Below are positions 7,401 through 15,320 of a stretch of 60,943 nt of DNA, in pieces. The DNA comes from Acidimicrobiaceae bacterium (GTDB lineage: Bacteria; Actinomycetota; Acidimicrobiia; Acidimicrobiales; Ilumatobacteraceae), in assembly GCA_003569125.1 (NCBI GenBank), contig BGOG01000040.1:1-60943 (forward strand), given 5' to 3'. The position numbers and the translations under genes are program-made. How positions within the stretch are numbered: the stretch's first letter is position 1; every line of letters begins with the position of its first letter. The notes below the pieces were generated by a model, which saw only the letters and a list, made by a program, of their open reading frames with translations, did not search any database and was not told the origin of the DNA.

Positions 7401-10287
7401 ATGGCAGACTAATGCCAATATCGTTTTGCGCGCGAACACGAAAAATATGCGCAACACCATCAGCAAGTGGTCTTACATCCCGTGCGACATATTTACAGAC
7501 GCAACCTCTCACACCGGTGGATCCGCCGTAAGTTATCCACGTCAAACCGTTATTAACTGAATATTCGATTATGTAATTCGTGATCGGTGAGCCGCCATCT
7601 GAAGTGGGGGCACCCCATCGAATCGCCACATAACCAGGACCAATTTGAGCATCGTCAACACAGCACGGCTCAGATGGGATGCCTGGCGCAGCAGCAGCCG
7701 ACGACGCAGACGCCACGCTTGTTCCGGCGCCGTTAACTGCACGAACTCTGAATATATAAGACGTGCCGTTTGTTAAACCAGTGACGGTAACGAAGTCAAG
7801 CGTGGTGACATTGTCGGGAAAGATTGACCATGACGTGCCGGAGTTACTTGAATATTCGATGATGTAGTCAGTCACTGAACTTCCGCCATCGGTCAGTGGT
7901 GCCAACCATTTGACTGTAATTTGTTCTAGTGCAACTGTTTTAATTACAACATCTCGCGGCGCACTAGTAACCGCCACACTCCATGGGATCGCCGAAATAA
8001 CACCGGAGGCTGCACCAGTACCGATTGAGTTGACGGCTTTAACCCGAAACAGATACGAGGTTCCATTAGTCAGCCCGGTGACAGTTGCCGAAAGCGAAGT
8101 TGATACCCCGTCGGCAAAAACCGAATAACTGATGCCAGCATCGCTGGAAAATTCAACAACATAATCGGTAATTGCAGAACCACCATTGAGCAATGGTGCA
8201 CTCCATGTCAATCGAACACTTGTGTTTAGCGCAGTCGGCAAGACCGAGTTCGGCGCACCTGGAACACCAGTAATTGCCGTCGCGGTATCTGAAGGAGCGC
8301 TCGTGCCAGCGCTACTAACTGCGCTAACCCTGAATAAATATGTAGTCGAATTAACTAGGCCAGTAACAGTTGCCGAAGTTGCCGATGATGTACCATCGTT
8401 GAAAGTTGACCAAGTTGTGCCGCTATTTGAGGAATACTCAATCACGTAATCAGTTACTGCGTTGCCATTACTTGATGTTGGCGCGACCCAACTTAAAACT
8501 GCTGATGAATTGCCACCGATTGCCGTCAGATCGCGAGGCACACTCGGGGCGATTGGCACTGGTGCCGACCACGCAGATTTTGTATAAACGAATAAGTTCA
8601 CCGAACCTGAGCCGACATTTCTGATCGCGTCTGGAGTTGCGAAGGTAACTAATTTTTGGGTAATTGCCGCTGGAGACATAGTTGGATCGGCTTCTAAAAG
8701 CAGTGCTGCTGCACCAGCAACATGTGGAGAAGCCATTGAAGTCCCCGAAAGTGAGCGAAGTGAATTCGATGATAAGTACCAAGCCGAAGTAATGCTTGAA
8801 CCAGGCGCGAAAATATCTAGACAACTTCCATAATTCGAGTAACTTGCGCGAGCATCGTCTGAAGTCGTTGCACCGACGGTGATTGCCAGTGGTGCAGATG
8901 CCGGCGAATAGTTGCACGCGCTTGCATTGCTGTTGCCAGCGGCAACCGCCATCACGATTCCATCGGCAACTGCATTTGCTACTGCTTCATTCATCGAAGT
9001 CGAAAAAGTGCCGCCAAGACTCATGTTGGCTACCGCTGGTACGCCAGAGACGTGGTGCGTGATCATCCAGTTAATGCCCGCGATAACTCCAGATGTTGAG
9101 CCAGATCCACGACAACCGAGAACTCGAACCGGAACAAGTGAAACAGATTTTGCGACACCGTAAGTTGAACCACCGATTATGCCCGAGACATGTGTGCCGT
9201 GACCGTGACAGTCTGCCGAGCCTCGACCATCGCTAATCGATGAATAACCCGCTGCAACACGCCCGGAGAATTGCGAATGGTCGGCGCGAACACCAGTATC
9301 AATGACGTAAGCACTGACACCTACACCAGTGAAGTTATATGAATAATTTGAATCGAGAGTAGTGCCGCGTTGATCAATGCGATCCAATCCCCACGGCGGA
9401 TTTGCTTGGTCACCGTCAACCGCAATTAATTCATCCTGCTCAATGCTCTCAACCCGAGTGTCTTTTTCGAGCCGCGATTTTTCTGAACTGGTCAACACCG
9501 CGACGTAACCATTTATTGCCTGCGTGAAAACTTGTAGAACATTTACGCCAAGACCTTGCTCAGCGGATACAAACTGTTGCGCCGGAACATCTGCGCGCAA
9601 TCTGATGATGTAAGAGTTTGGTACTGGCTCACCTGATTCGCTAGCTGTGACTGGCACTGTTGTGCTCGTAGTACTCGTAGTACTTGTTGTGCTCGTTGTG
9701 CTCGTAGTGCTAGTAGTGCTCGTAGTGCTCGTCGTGCTCGTAGTGCTCGTAGTGCTCGTAGTGCTCGTTGTGCTAGTTGACGATGTTGAACTAGTCGTGC
9801 TCGAAGTACTAGTCGTGCTCGTTGATGGCACCGACGTTGAGGTTGTCGACGATGTTGAACTAGTCGTGCTTGAAGTACTACTTGTCGACGATGTTGAACT
9901 AGTCGTGCTCGTTGATGGCACCGTGGTTGAGGTTGTCGACGATGTTGTAGTAGTTGCAGAATCGTCATCAAGTTTGATAACACGATCAAGTTCAACGACC
10001 AACACTTCGCGATCTGCTTTAAGTCGCCGCACGTCACTTGCATCAAGTTCAGCAACAAAGCCATTTGCTGCGTTGTCATAAACTTGGCTAATTGAATTAC
10101 CTAGGCGAGCCTCTTTCGCAATTTTTGCTTGCAAGTCTGCGTCATCTGAAAACATAACTATGTAATCATTTGTTGGCGCATCGGCGCCGGCGATGGTCGC
10201 CGGCAAAAACTGCGCGCAAACTGAAACCATCAACCCAATCGCCAGGCGCGAACGCCATTGGCTCATATCTCGTGGGGAACTAAACAT
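4444..10287 (-). CDS. Giant secreted protein with two subtilase (S8) domains, FN3 repeats and Thr/Ser linkers
   Basis: 1947 residues. A signal peptide (about 1-36, hydrophobic stretch then ATIAGADA) is followed by an I9-like prodomain (41-106), a Thr/Ser linker (110-208) and a second I9-like prodomain (222-288). S8 domain 1 (about 295-570) has triad Asp327, His360, Ser514 and oxyanion Asn449. Next come five fibronectin type III repeats (about 577-1068), a PPC-like beta domain (about 1072-1200) and a sixth FN3 (1207-1295). S8 domain 2 (about 1306-1585) has triad Asp1339, His1372, Ser1526. The rest is a second Thr/Ser linker, a Cys-containing domain, a Gly/Ser linker, a proline-rich segment, an Ig-like domain and a Lys/Ser/Thr tail. 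Triad spacing (33 and 154 residues) is identical in both proteases, pointing to internal duplication. There is no LPXTG sorting signal. It is likely an extracellular or surface proteinase K-type enzyme. The reading frame is intact over 5.8 kb. TATGGT lies eight bases before the ATG. Confidence 0.93.
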   Translation of the reverse strand: MFSSPRDMSQWRSRLAIGLMVSVCAQFLPATIAGADAPTNDYIVMFSDDADLQAKIAKEARLGNSISQVYDNAANGFVAELDASDVRRLKADREVLVVELDRVIKLDDDSATTTTSSTTSTTVPSTSTTSSTSSTSSTSSTTSSTSSTTSTSVPSTSTTSTSSTTSSTSSTSTTSTTSTTSTTSTTSTTSTTSTTSTTSTTSTTSTTSTTVPVTASESGEPVPNSYIIRLRADVPAQQFVSAEQGLGVNVLQVFTQAINGYVAVLTSSEKSRLEKDTRVESIEQDELIAVDGDQANPPWGLDRIDQRGTTLDSNYSYNFTGVGVSAYVIDTGVRADHSQFSGRVAAGYSSISDGRGSADCHGHGTHVSGIIGGSTYGVAKSVSLVPVRVLGCRGSGSTSGVIAGINWMITHHVSGVPAVANMSLGGTFSTSMNEAVANAVADGIVMAVAAGNSNASACNYSPASAPLAITVGATTSDDARASYSNYGSCLDIFAPGSSITSAWYLSSNSLRSLSGTSMASPHVAGAAALLLEADPTMSPAAITQKLVTFATPDAIRNVGSGSVNLFVYTKSAWSAPVPIAPSVPRDLTAIGGNSSAVLSWVAPTSSNGNAVTDYVIEYSSNSGTTWSTFNDGTSSATSATVTGLVNSTTYLFRVSAVSSAGTSAPSDTATAITGVPGAPNSVLPTALNTSVRLTWSAPLLNGGSAITDYVVEFSSDAGISYSVFADGVSTSLSATVTGLTNGTSYLFRVKAVNSIGTGAASGVISAIPWSVAVTSAPRDVVIKTVALEQITVKWLAPLTDGGSSVTDYIIEYSSNSGTSWSIFPDNVTTLDFVTVTGLTNGTSYIFRVRAVNGAGTSVASASSAAAAPGIPSEPCCVDDAQIGPGYVAIRWGAPTSDGGSPITNYIIEYSVNNGLTWITYGGSTGVRGCVCKYVARDVRPLADGVAHIFRVRAQNDIGISLPSAVSDAFTPWTPIAPGAPTSLTVTARTGQVDLDWEEPTSDGGAPITDYIIQYSTNSGTTWTTFVDSVSTTTFLSMRTLEVGVSHIFRVMATNSAGTGVPTSPTAPVTTIGALANDPFSGAIEISGANSFTESSTLTSTRESGEPVHGGYRPAASIWYKWVATENGTLVLTTLSSNFDTLLGVYTGSAVNSLTTVVVNDDATGETGVWSRVTVAVRSGTTYQIAIDGYNGKKGSTRLNWQFTAAPVPQVPSAPQNVRASAGIASANLYWLAPTSDGNATITGYTATSSPGAKTCTTTGALTCIVTGLTNGVAYTFTVTATNSAGTSIASAASSAVTPAANPEGGVTALSWGLDRIDQRNLPLNSLYARNYSGAGVNAYIIDTGILSSHSEFGGRVTSGYSSISDGRGSQDCNGHGTHVAGTVAGSNYGVAPSASLIAVRVLDCGGSGSTSGVIAGIDWVVENHQSGVAAVANMSLGGSRSSALDLAVARGVADGVVFVVAAGNSNADACGYSPAAESSAITVGSTTSTDARSSFSNYGSCVDVFAPGSNITSSWYTSNSATNTISGTSMASPHVAGVAALALSADSSLSVSGVASWITSSSTPGLVGGPGGGSPNLLAYSLLSASPPAGSSSGATTTTSTTSTTTSSTTTSSTTTIPSRPTVSWTIENGVVEFNFSCVSWHITTGVLATNAALTNVIARATGSGSGSVCGGGYGIAQTGELYSGTTYYASATITDSRGTTTSNYSFTTSGGSTTTTAAPSSGGGGSSGGGGSSGGGGGGGGSRSTMPTMTTMVRSLIPVNTFITVPNISVTIPVGGSTPIAPGGFANNLPNGLPAGFQTSNSDSSNRPTLGQPMPPLSVNTPPAAATAKAVGNAVTFKVTAKAGATVNIYRNGILVSTVPASAAASIKVSDNPGGTNSFQVVVVDKNGDVSASPKKTVAVEGGSTNQAANSSEGTKSGAGTKSGEGSKTSTPKTTKSKTATSKAGK
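5050..5130 (-). repeat. Gly/Ser-linker coding repeat
   Basis: Near-identical 18-base units (variants of ccgccgccgccactgctt on the plus strand) encode an SSGGGG-type flexible linker in the C-terminal part of the double subtilase. The tract is prone to slippage. Confidence 0.75.
5436..5506 (-). repeat. Thr/Ser-linker coding repeat, second copy
   Basis: Tandem gtcgtcgaactagtc units encode TTTSS-type sequence after the second S8 domain. It joins that domain to a Cys-containing beta domain. Confidence 0.7.
9664..9960 (-). repeat. Nine-base tandem repeat coding the Thr/Ser linker between the two prodomains
   Basis: About 99 residues of TST/STT triplets (residues 110-208) come from short units such as agtgctcgt repeated many times with silent variation. 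Such linkers are typical of secreted Acidimicrobiia proteins and are likely variable in length between strains. On the plus strand the tract mimics a Val/Leu-rich open frame that is not a gene. Confidence 0.85.
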
Positions 10288-10295
10288 CTGTGTTC

Positions 10296-10301
10296 ACCAT
10301 A
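10296..10301 (-). promoter_or_regulatory. Predicted -10 box (double subtilase)
   Basis: TATGGT on the minus strand, eight bases before the ATG at 10287. No Shine-Dalgarno sequence is visible. Confidence 0.4.
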
Positions 10302-10353
10302 TGCCCGAGGTGTCGCACTATTTAACGCGCCGCTTGAGGAAATATGCTCAAAG

Positions 10354-10384
10354 TTGACTTAATTAGTCGGGATTAAGATATGCT
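10354..10384 (+). promoter_or_regulatory. Candidate promoter of the peroxiredoxin gene with overlapping near-palindrome
   Basis: TTGACT at 10354-10359 and TATGCT at 10379-10384 form a plausible -35/-10 pair with 19-base spacing. The sequence gacttaattagtc at 10356-10368 is a 13-base inverted repeat with one mismatched pair overlapping the -35 box, a position suited to a repressor. The regulator is not identifiable. Transcripts would have a roughly 50-base leader. Confidence 0.4.
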
Positions 10385-10432
10385 GACGCGACGAAATCCG
10401 AAATATCCATAAAACGATTCAATTACAGACAA

Positions 10433-10439
10433 AAGGAAG
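10433..10439 (+). promoter_or_regulatory. Strong Shine-Dalgarno site of the peroxiredoxin gene
   Basis: AAGGAAG ends four bases before the ATG at 10444. A clear ribosome binding site is the exception in this window, where most first genes appear leaderless. Confidence 0.7.
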
Positions 10440-10443
10440 AAAA

Positions 10444-11076
10444 ATGACCGTTCGATTAGGCGATACCGCCCCAGACTTCAGAGCCAACACCACCCAGGGC
10501 GAAATCTCATTTCACGAGTGGCTTGGTGATTCATGGGGCGTGCTGTTCAGCCACCCAAAAGACTTCACACCGGTGTGCACCACCGAGTTGGGTTATGTAG
10601 CAAAAATTAAACCAGAGTTCGACAAGCGCAATGTCAAAGTCGTTGGTCTCTCGGTTGACTCTGTCGAATCACACGAGAAGTGGGAAGCAGACATTGCCGA
10701 GACTCAAGGTACGCCTGTTAATTTTCCGATGATCGGTGACCCTAATCGCACGGTCAGCAATCTCTACGACATGATTCACCCAAATGCCAACGACACGCTC
10801 ACGGTGCGCAGCGTGTTTGTAATTGGCCCTGACAAGAAAGTCAAACTATCGATTACATATCCTGCATCGACTGGTCGCAACTTCGACGAGATCTTGCGCG
10901 TGATCGACTCGCTGCAATTGACGGCAAAACACAAAGTTGCCACACCGGCGAATTGGCAGAACGGCCAAGATGTAATTATTGGTGGCGCAGTCTCAGATGA
11001 AGATGCAAAAAAATTGTTTCCACAGGGATGGAAAACGGTCAAGAGTTATCTAAGAGTTCTTCCACAACCAAAATAA
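10444..11076 (+). CDS. 1-Cys peroxiredoxin (Prx6 subfamily)
   Basis: This enzyme reduces hydrogen peroxide and organic hydroperoxides in the cytoplasm through a single peroxidatic cysteine. The 210-residue length is normal for Prx6. The active site PVCTTE places the cysteine at residue 45, with the preceding DFTPVC context and the conserved Arg in TVRSVFVIG (about residue 127). The C-terminal extension (about 160-210, with LFPQGWKTVKSYLR) is typical of Prx6 and separates it from the shorter AhpC types. The ATG at 10444 has a strong AAGGAAG site. The next gene, an ABC ATPase, starts 31 bases downstream with its own -10-like box, so co-transcription is uncertain. Confidence 0.95.
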   Translation: MTVRLGDTAPDFRANTTQGEISFHEWLGDSWGVLFSHPKDFTPVCTTELGYVAKIKPEFDKRNVKVVGLSVDSVESHEKWEADIAETQGTPVNFPMIGDPNRTVSNLYDMIHPNANDTLTVRSVFVIGPDKKVKLSITYPASTGRNFDEILRVIDSLQLTAKHKVATPANWQNGQDVIIGGAVSDEDAKKLFPQGWKTVKSYLRVLPQPK

Positions 11077-11093
11077 GGGTTCGCATAACGGCA

Positions 11094-11099
11094 TATAAT
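11094..11099 (+). promoter_or_regulatory. Consensus -10 box of leaderless transcript (ABC ATPase)
   Basis: TATAAT, then eight bases, then the GTG start at 11108. No ribosome binding site lies between. This is the best -10 match in the window. Confidence 0.55.
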
Positions 11100-11107
11100 T
11101 ACCAGCC

Positions 11108-11872
11108 GTGAACCAAACCATTCAGGCAACTCAAAAGATAGACCCAGCAAACATTGCGGCGCGCGCCGATTCGGCGTCAAAAATTTATGGCATTGGCGAG
11201 AGCGAAGTTCGAGCCCTTGACAACGTGAGCGTTGGCTTTGAGCGCGGCAAGTTCAGCGCGATCATGGGCCCAAGCGGCTCGGGCAAATCAACGCTGATGC
11301 ACTGTGTCGCCGGCTTAGATTCGCTAACATCTGGCAACGTTTTTATTGGCGAGATAGATCTTTCACAACTAAGCGACAAAGAAATAACCAAACTTCGGCG
11401 CGAAAAAGTCGGGTTTGTGTTTCAGAGTTTTAATTTGATTCCCACGCTCAATGCCTACGAAAACATCACCCTTCCACTGTCGCTCGGCAAAAACTCTGGC
11501 GACGACTCGTGGATCAAACAAGTCATCGACACACTTGCGCTGAACGATCGGCTTGATCATCGCCCGAGCGAACTATCCGGGGGTCAGCAACAACGCGTCG
11601 CAGTTGCCCGCGCTCTCGCAACGCAACCAGAAATTATTTTTGCCGATGAGCCGACTGGCAACCTCGACTCAAAATCAGGCAGCGACATTCTTAAGTTCAT
11701 GCGGCGTGCGGTCACTGAACTGAAGCAAACAATTGTGATGGTCACTCACGATGCAGTGGCGGCAAGTTACGCCGATCGAATCGTGTTTCTCGCTGATGGC
11801 AAGATTGCTGGTGAGATGACTCAACCCACACCAGACAAAGTGCTTGACTATTTAAAACATCTCGGCGAATAA
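11108..11872 (+). CDS. ABC transporter ATP-binding protein, MacB/LolD-like
   Basis: 254-residue nucleotide-binding subunit of a type VII (MacB/FtsX) ABC transporter. The Walker A motif GPSGSGKST lies at 54-62, the Q-loop Gln near 106, the signature LSGGQQQR at 156-163 and Walker B IIFADE at 176-181, followed by the D-loop NLDS. It pairs with the FtsX-like permease that starts 15 bases after its stop. Such systems move lipoproteins, peptides or antibiotics, or act as mechanotransmitters. In Gram-positive bacteria the substrate is often unknown. The GTG start at 11108 is supported by the TATAAT box eight bases upstream; the first 20 residues are a poorly conserved extension. Confidence 0.94.
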   Translation: MNQTIQATQKIDPANIAARADSASKIYGIGESEVRALDNVSVGFERGKFSAIMGPSGSGKSTLMHCVAGLDSLTSGNVFIGEIDLSQLSDKEITKLRREKVGFVFQSFNLIPTLNAYENITLPLSLGKNSGDDSWIKQVIDTLALNDRLDHRPSELSGGQQQRVAVARALATQPEIIFADEPTGNLDSKSGSDILKFMRRAVTELKQTIVMVTHDAVAASYADRIVFLADGKIAGEMTQPTPDKVLDYLKHLGE

Positions 11873-11886
11873 GTCGGGTTACCCAA

Positions 11887-14418
11887 GTGCTTCGTCTCTC
11901 ACTAAAAATGACTTTGGCCCGCAAGGGTCGACTCTTATTAACTTCGCTTGCAATTATTCTTGGCACTTCTTTTTTGTCTGGCACAACAATTTTCTCAGAC
12001 ACGATCAACAACACTTTTGATCAATTATTCACGGATGTGTTTAGAGATGTCAGTGCGTACGTACGCTCGTCAAATTCAGTTGAATCAGAATTTGGCGAAT
12101 CACGCCATTCACCTACCCAAATTGAGGCCCTCGAAACAATCTTGAAAGTGCCCGGTGTAAGTGCTGCAGTTGGTGACATGCAAAGTTATGCCCGCGTTAT
12201 TGGCAAAGATGGCAAGCCGCTTGGCAAAGATCAGGGTCCACCAACTTTTGGAGGAATCGCATCATCAAGTTCGGCCGGATTGTGGAAAGTTGAAAGTGGC
12301 CGACTGCCAGTAGGTGCCAAAGAAATGATGCTGGATCGCGAAACAGCCCAAAATGGTAAATTTATACTCGGCGACACGGTTCGCGTCAACGCACTTTCTG
12401 GTACACGAGAATTTTCTTTAGTCGGTATCGCCAATTATGGCGACGTCGCATCTCCTGGTGGTGCAACATTTGCGTTATTTGATCAACCAACAGCATCTGA
12501 ATTTCTATTAAAGCCAGGCTTTGTCGATGCGATTTTGGTTCAAGGCGATGGATCAGTTAGTGATGAAGAACTCGCTAAATCAATTCAGGCTGCATTCCCG
12601 GCCGAAGCAAAACTTGAAACTCTCACAGGTGCTCAAATAACCGCAGAAACTACAAGTCAAATTAAAACTGTGCTTGGTTTTTTTACGACGTTTCTCAAGA
12701 CTTTCTCATTTATTGCACTTGGTGTCGGGTGCTTTGTAATTTACAACGTATTTTCAATTACTGCTGCACAACGCCAAAGAGAAAGTGCGCTGTTGCGTGC
12801 AATCGGTGCGAACCGTCGACAAGTGACTATCGCATTGTTGGTCGAAGCATTGATCATTGGCGTGCTTGGGTCGGTGCTTGGATTCATTACCGGAATTGGT
12901 CTATCCCAAGCACTTAGTGCTTTGCTCAACGCAGTTGGTCTTGAGATTCCATCGAGGGGTTTGACCATTGAACCAAAAGCAATATTTTTCACAGTCATAG
13001 TTGGAACCGTAATTACGGTGCTTTCAGCAGTTCTGCCGGCGTTGCGAGCGGGACGAGTTTCGCCGTTGGCAGCAATGCGCGACACCGCCTTAGACACGGT
13101 AAACGACTTTCGCCGGCGAATAATTTTCAGTGCGGTCTTACTAGCTGGTGGCGCTGTTGGCCTCGTGTCTGCAATGCGAGGCGCGGGTGCAAGATCACTT
13201 GGTTTTGGAGCACTCGGATTATTTGCAGGGGTTCTTTTTATTGGCCCAGCAATTTCTCGCAAAATCGCGATGATCATCGGTGCACCGGTCGCAAAGTTGC
13301 GTGGCGTGACTGGTGCAATGGCACGACAAAATGCTGCACGAAATCCAAAACGAACCTCGCGCACTGCTGCACCGCTTTTAATAGGCGTAGCCCTCGTGAC
13401 TTCGTTTACGGCACTTGCCGCCAGCATTAAGGGTGAAATTCGAGATACATATGGCAAGTCATTTCGAGGTGACTATGCGCTAAGCGTTGACAGTCGTGGC
13501 TTTGGTGGAATACCAACATCAATTACCGATCAAATAGATGCGTTGCCAGAAGTAGATAAGGCCACAGGTATTGGGTTCGTGCCCGCCAAAGTTGGTGACG
13601 AATCAAGATATGTACTCGTACTCAACCCAAAAACTACCGAGGGTCTATACACACTTGAAATGGTTGAAGGTCAACAATCTAATTTAACGAAGGACGGAAT
13701 TCTGGTTGAGAGTGACAAAGCTCTTAAAAAGAATCTGTCGATCGGGTCAATTGTTAAAGTCACGTTAGTTGACGGTCGCACTTTGCCACTGAAACTAGTT
13801 GGCACATATAAAAATGCATTCGGAAACTATGTCGTTAGCCGAGAAATTTTTGATGGTTCAACAAATTCTCTTTTTGATAGTTCTGTATATATCAAAATTA
13901 ATAAAGGCACATCTGATGCACAAGCACGTAAAGCAATTTCTGCGATCAGCACAGATTTAGGTATTGGCAAGCTTGAAAGTCGAGATGAATTTATAGATGC
14001 GCAGGCTGCGCAAGTTAACACAATTCTTGCACTTATTTATGGTCTGTTGTTCTTGTCAATAATTATTGCGATCGTAGGAATTATTATCACTTTGCTTCTT
14101 TCGGTGTTTGAGCGTAAACGTGAAATTGGTTTACTCAGAGCAATTGGTATGACTCGCGCTCAAATTCGGACAATGATTCGTTGGGAAAGTGTGATTACTT
14201 CGTTGTTTGGTGCAGTAACCGGCGTCGTACTCGGAATCACAATGGGTGTCGTGATTGTAGTTTCGCTTGTCGAAAAAGGTTTCAATGCTTTCAAACTGCC
14301 AATTACTGGCACGATCACAATTTTGATCATCGCATTTGTCATTGGTGTTGTAGCTGCAGTGTTTCCGGCTTGGCGCGCGACGCGCACAAATATTATTGCT
14401 GCAATAGCCTCAAACTGA
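11887..14418 (+). CDS. FtsX-like/MacB-type ABC permease
   Basis: 843-residue membrane protein. It has an N-terminal transmembrane helix (about 17-37), an extracellular MacB periplasmic-core-like region, a first FtsX domain with three helices (about 265-400), two further hydrophobic helices (about 405-455), a second extracellular region (about 505-715) and a second FtsX domain (about 720-840). This is the usual duplicated FtsX layout of actinobacterial MacB-like permeases. The GTG start at 11887 (MLRLSLKMTLARKGR) sits 15 bases after the ATPase stop, so the two form an operon. The substrate is unknown. The 3' end overlaps the convergent glycosylase gene by nine bases. Confidence 0.93.
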   Translation: MLRLSLKMTLARKGRLLLTSLAIILGTSFLSGTTIFSDTINNTFDQLFTDVFRDVSAYVRSSNSVESEFGESRHSPTQIEALETILKVPGVSAAVGDMQSYARVIGKDGKPLGKDQGPPTFGGIASSSSAGLWKVESGRLPVGAKEMMLDRETAQNGKFILGDTVRVNALSGTREFSLVGIANYGDVASPGGATFALFDQPTASEFLLKPGFVDAILVQGDGSVSDEELAKSIQAAFPAEAKLETLTGAQITAETTSQIKTVLGFFTTFLKTFSFIALGVGCFVIYNVFSITAAQRQRESALLRAIGANRRQVTIALLVEALIIGVLGSVLGFITGIGLSQALSALLNAVGLEIPSRGLTIEPKAIFFTVIVGTVITVLSAVLPALRAGRVSPLAAMRDTALDTVNDFRRRIIFSAVLLAGGAVGLVSAMRGAGARSLGFGALGLFAGVLFIGPAISRKIAMIIGAPVAKLRGVTGAMARQNAARNPKRTSRTAAPLLIGVALVTSFTALAASIKGEIRDTYGKSFRGDYALSVDSRGFGGIPTSITDQIDALPEVDKATGIGFVPAKVGDESRYVLVLNPKTTEGLYTLEMVEGQQSNLTKDGILVESDKALKKNLSIGSIVKVTLVDGRTLPLKLVGTYKNAFGNYVVSREIFDGSTNSLFDSSVYIKINKGTSDAQARKAISAISTDLGIGKLESRDEFIDAQAAQVNTILALIYGLLFLSIIIAIVGIIITLLLSVFERKREIGLLRAIGMTRAQIRTMIRWESVITSLFGAVTGVVLGITMGVVIVVSLVEKGFNAFKLPITGTITILIIAFVIGVVAAVFPAWRATRTNIIAAIASN

Positions 14419-15279
14419 TTTTCTGACTTTCGCCAAATCAGAAAGATAAAGATGTTCTGCGGGGTGCACACCCAGTGGTGCGTCGTGTTTTATTACGTTT
14501 CCCTGCGAAGTTACATCTGTGTGTCGGGTCTGGCAATCAACGCACCAGTAGAGCACCCTGTTTGCTTCGCCGTGGTGGGTAACACGAACTTGTCCGCTGC
14601 AACGACTACAGAGTTTTCCGTGCCTGCCGTACACCGCTAGTTCTGCTGATGCAAGCGAAAAGTTTCCGCGCAAAACTCCTGCGGCAAGCGAAACTAGTTC
14701 TAAACATTCTTCGACGGTAAGCGCACTTACTTTTGCCCACGGATGTAGTTCGCAGGCCCAAAGCAACTCGCAACGATGAACATTGCCGATGCCACGCATC
14801 ACCCGTTGATCCAGCAACACTTCGGCAATTGTCTCATCTGGGTACTCATAATTCAACAAACGATCAACACAATCGTTTAGATCAACAAGAGGATCTGCCA
14901 AATCTGGGCCGAGACGACCGAGCATCGGATGACGACGCAGGTCAAAGTCGTGATAGGCCTCAATTTCGCTGGCACCAAAACAAACCACAGATAATTCGTT
15001 AGCGCCAATTATGACTTGCGAAAGTTTTTTTGCCTTGGTCCATTTTTCTCCATCATGAAAAATGCGCCAAGAGCCACGAACTTTCATTTTGGTTTTCAGA
15101 GCGAGACCATCATCCCAGACAATTTCGATGCACCGGTTTTCTACCCGCAATTCTTCAATCGTTCTGCCAATCTTTGGTTTAACAATCAATGACGCACTGG
15201 TTTCGAACCTTGTCATCTTTTGACCGATCAATGCTGTTCGTAATGCAGAAGCATCATGTTGCATCGACTTAACTCGCAT
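14410..15279 (-). CDS. Fpg/Nei-family DNA glycosylase with zinc finger, atypical N-terminus
   Basis: Fpg/Nei enzymes excise oxidised bases and nick the strand. The 289-residue length, the middle helix-two-turn-helix region (LLDQRVMRGIGNVHRCELLW, about 155-175) and the C-terminal zinc finger (CSRC, then CVDC, with RVLYWC between) fit the family. The oddity is the start. The catalytic Pro2-Glu3 is normally at the extreme N-terminus, but the only supported start (ATG 15279, with TACTAT six bases upstream) gives MRVKSMQHDAS. Either the enzyme lost its proline nucleophile and is a non-canonical binder, or a few bases are wrong at the start. Its 3' end overlaps the permease gene by nine bases. Confidence 0.85.
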   Translation of the reverse strand: MRVKSMQHDASALRTALIGQKMTRFETSASLIVKPKIGRTIEELRVENRCIEIVWDDGLALKTKMKVRGSWRIFHDGEKWTKAKKLSQVIIGANELSVVCFGASEIEAYHDFDLRRHPMLGRLGPDLADPLVDLNDCVDRLLNYEYPDETIAEVLLDQRVMRGIGNVHRCELLWACELHPWAKVSALTVEECLELVSLAAGVLRGNFSLASAELAVYGRHGKLCSRCSGQVRVTHHGEANRVLYWCVDCQTRHTDVTSQGNVIKHDAPLGVHPAEHLYLSDLAKVRKSV

Positions 15280-15285
15280 ATTGAA

Positions 15286-15291
15286 ATAGTA
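15286..15291 (-). promoter_or_regulatory. Predicted -10 box of leaderless transcript (Nei-like gene)
   Basis: TACTAT on the minus strand, then ttcaat, then the ATG at 15279. It supports this as the true start and so the atypical N-terminus. Confidence 0.5.
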
Positions 15292-15320
15292 AATGATAAT
15301 TGTTCGCCAAGTTCGTATTA

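Noticed and set aside
9648-9960. Short tandem repeat considered as a CRISPR array
   Set aside because: Units are about nine bases with no unique spacers, and the tract is in frame within a coding gene.
9647-10081. Plus-strand open frame rich in Val, Leu and Val-Leu-Val repeats
   Set aside because: It is the antisense of the nine-base Thr/Ser linker repeat in the double subtilase. Composition is explained by the repeat, and there is no ribosome site or homology.
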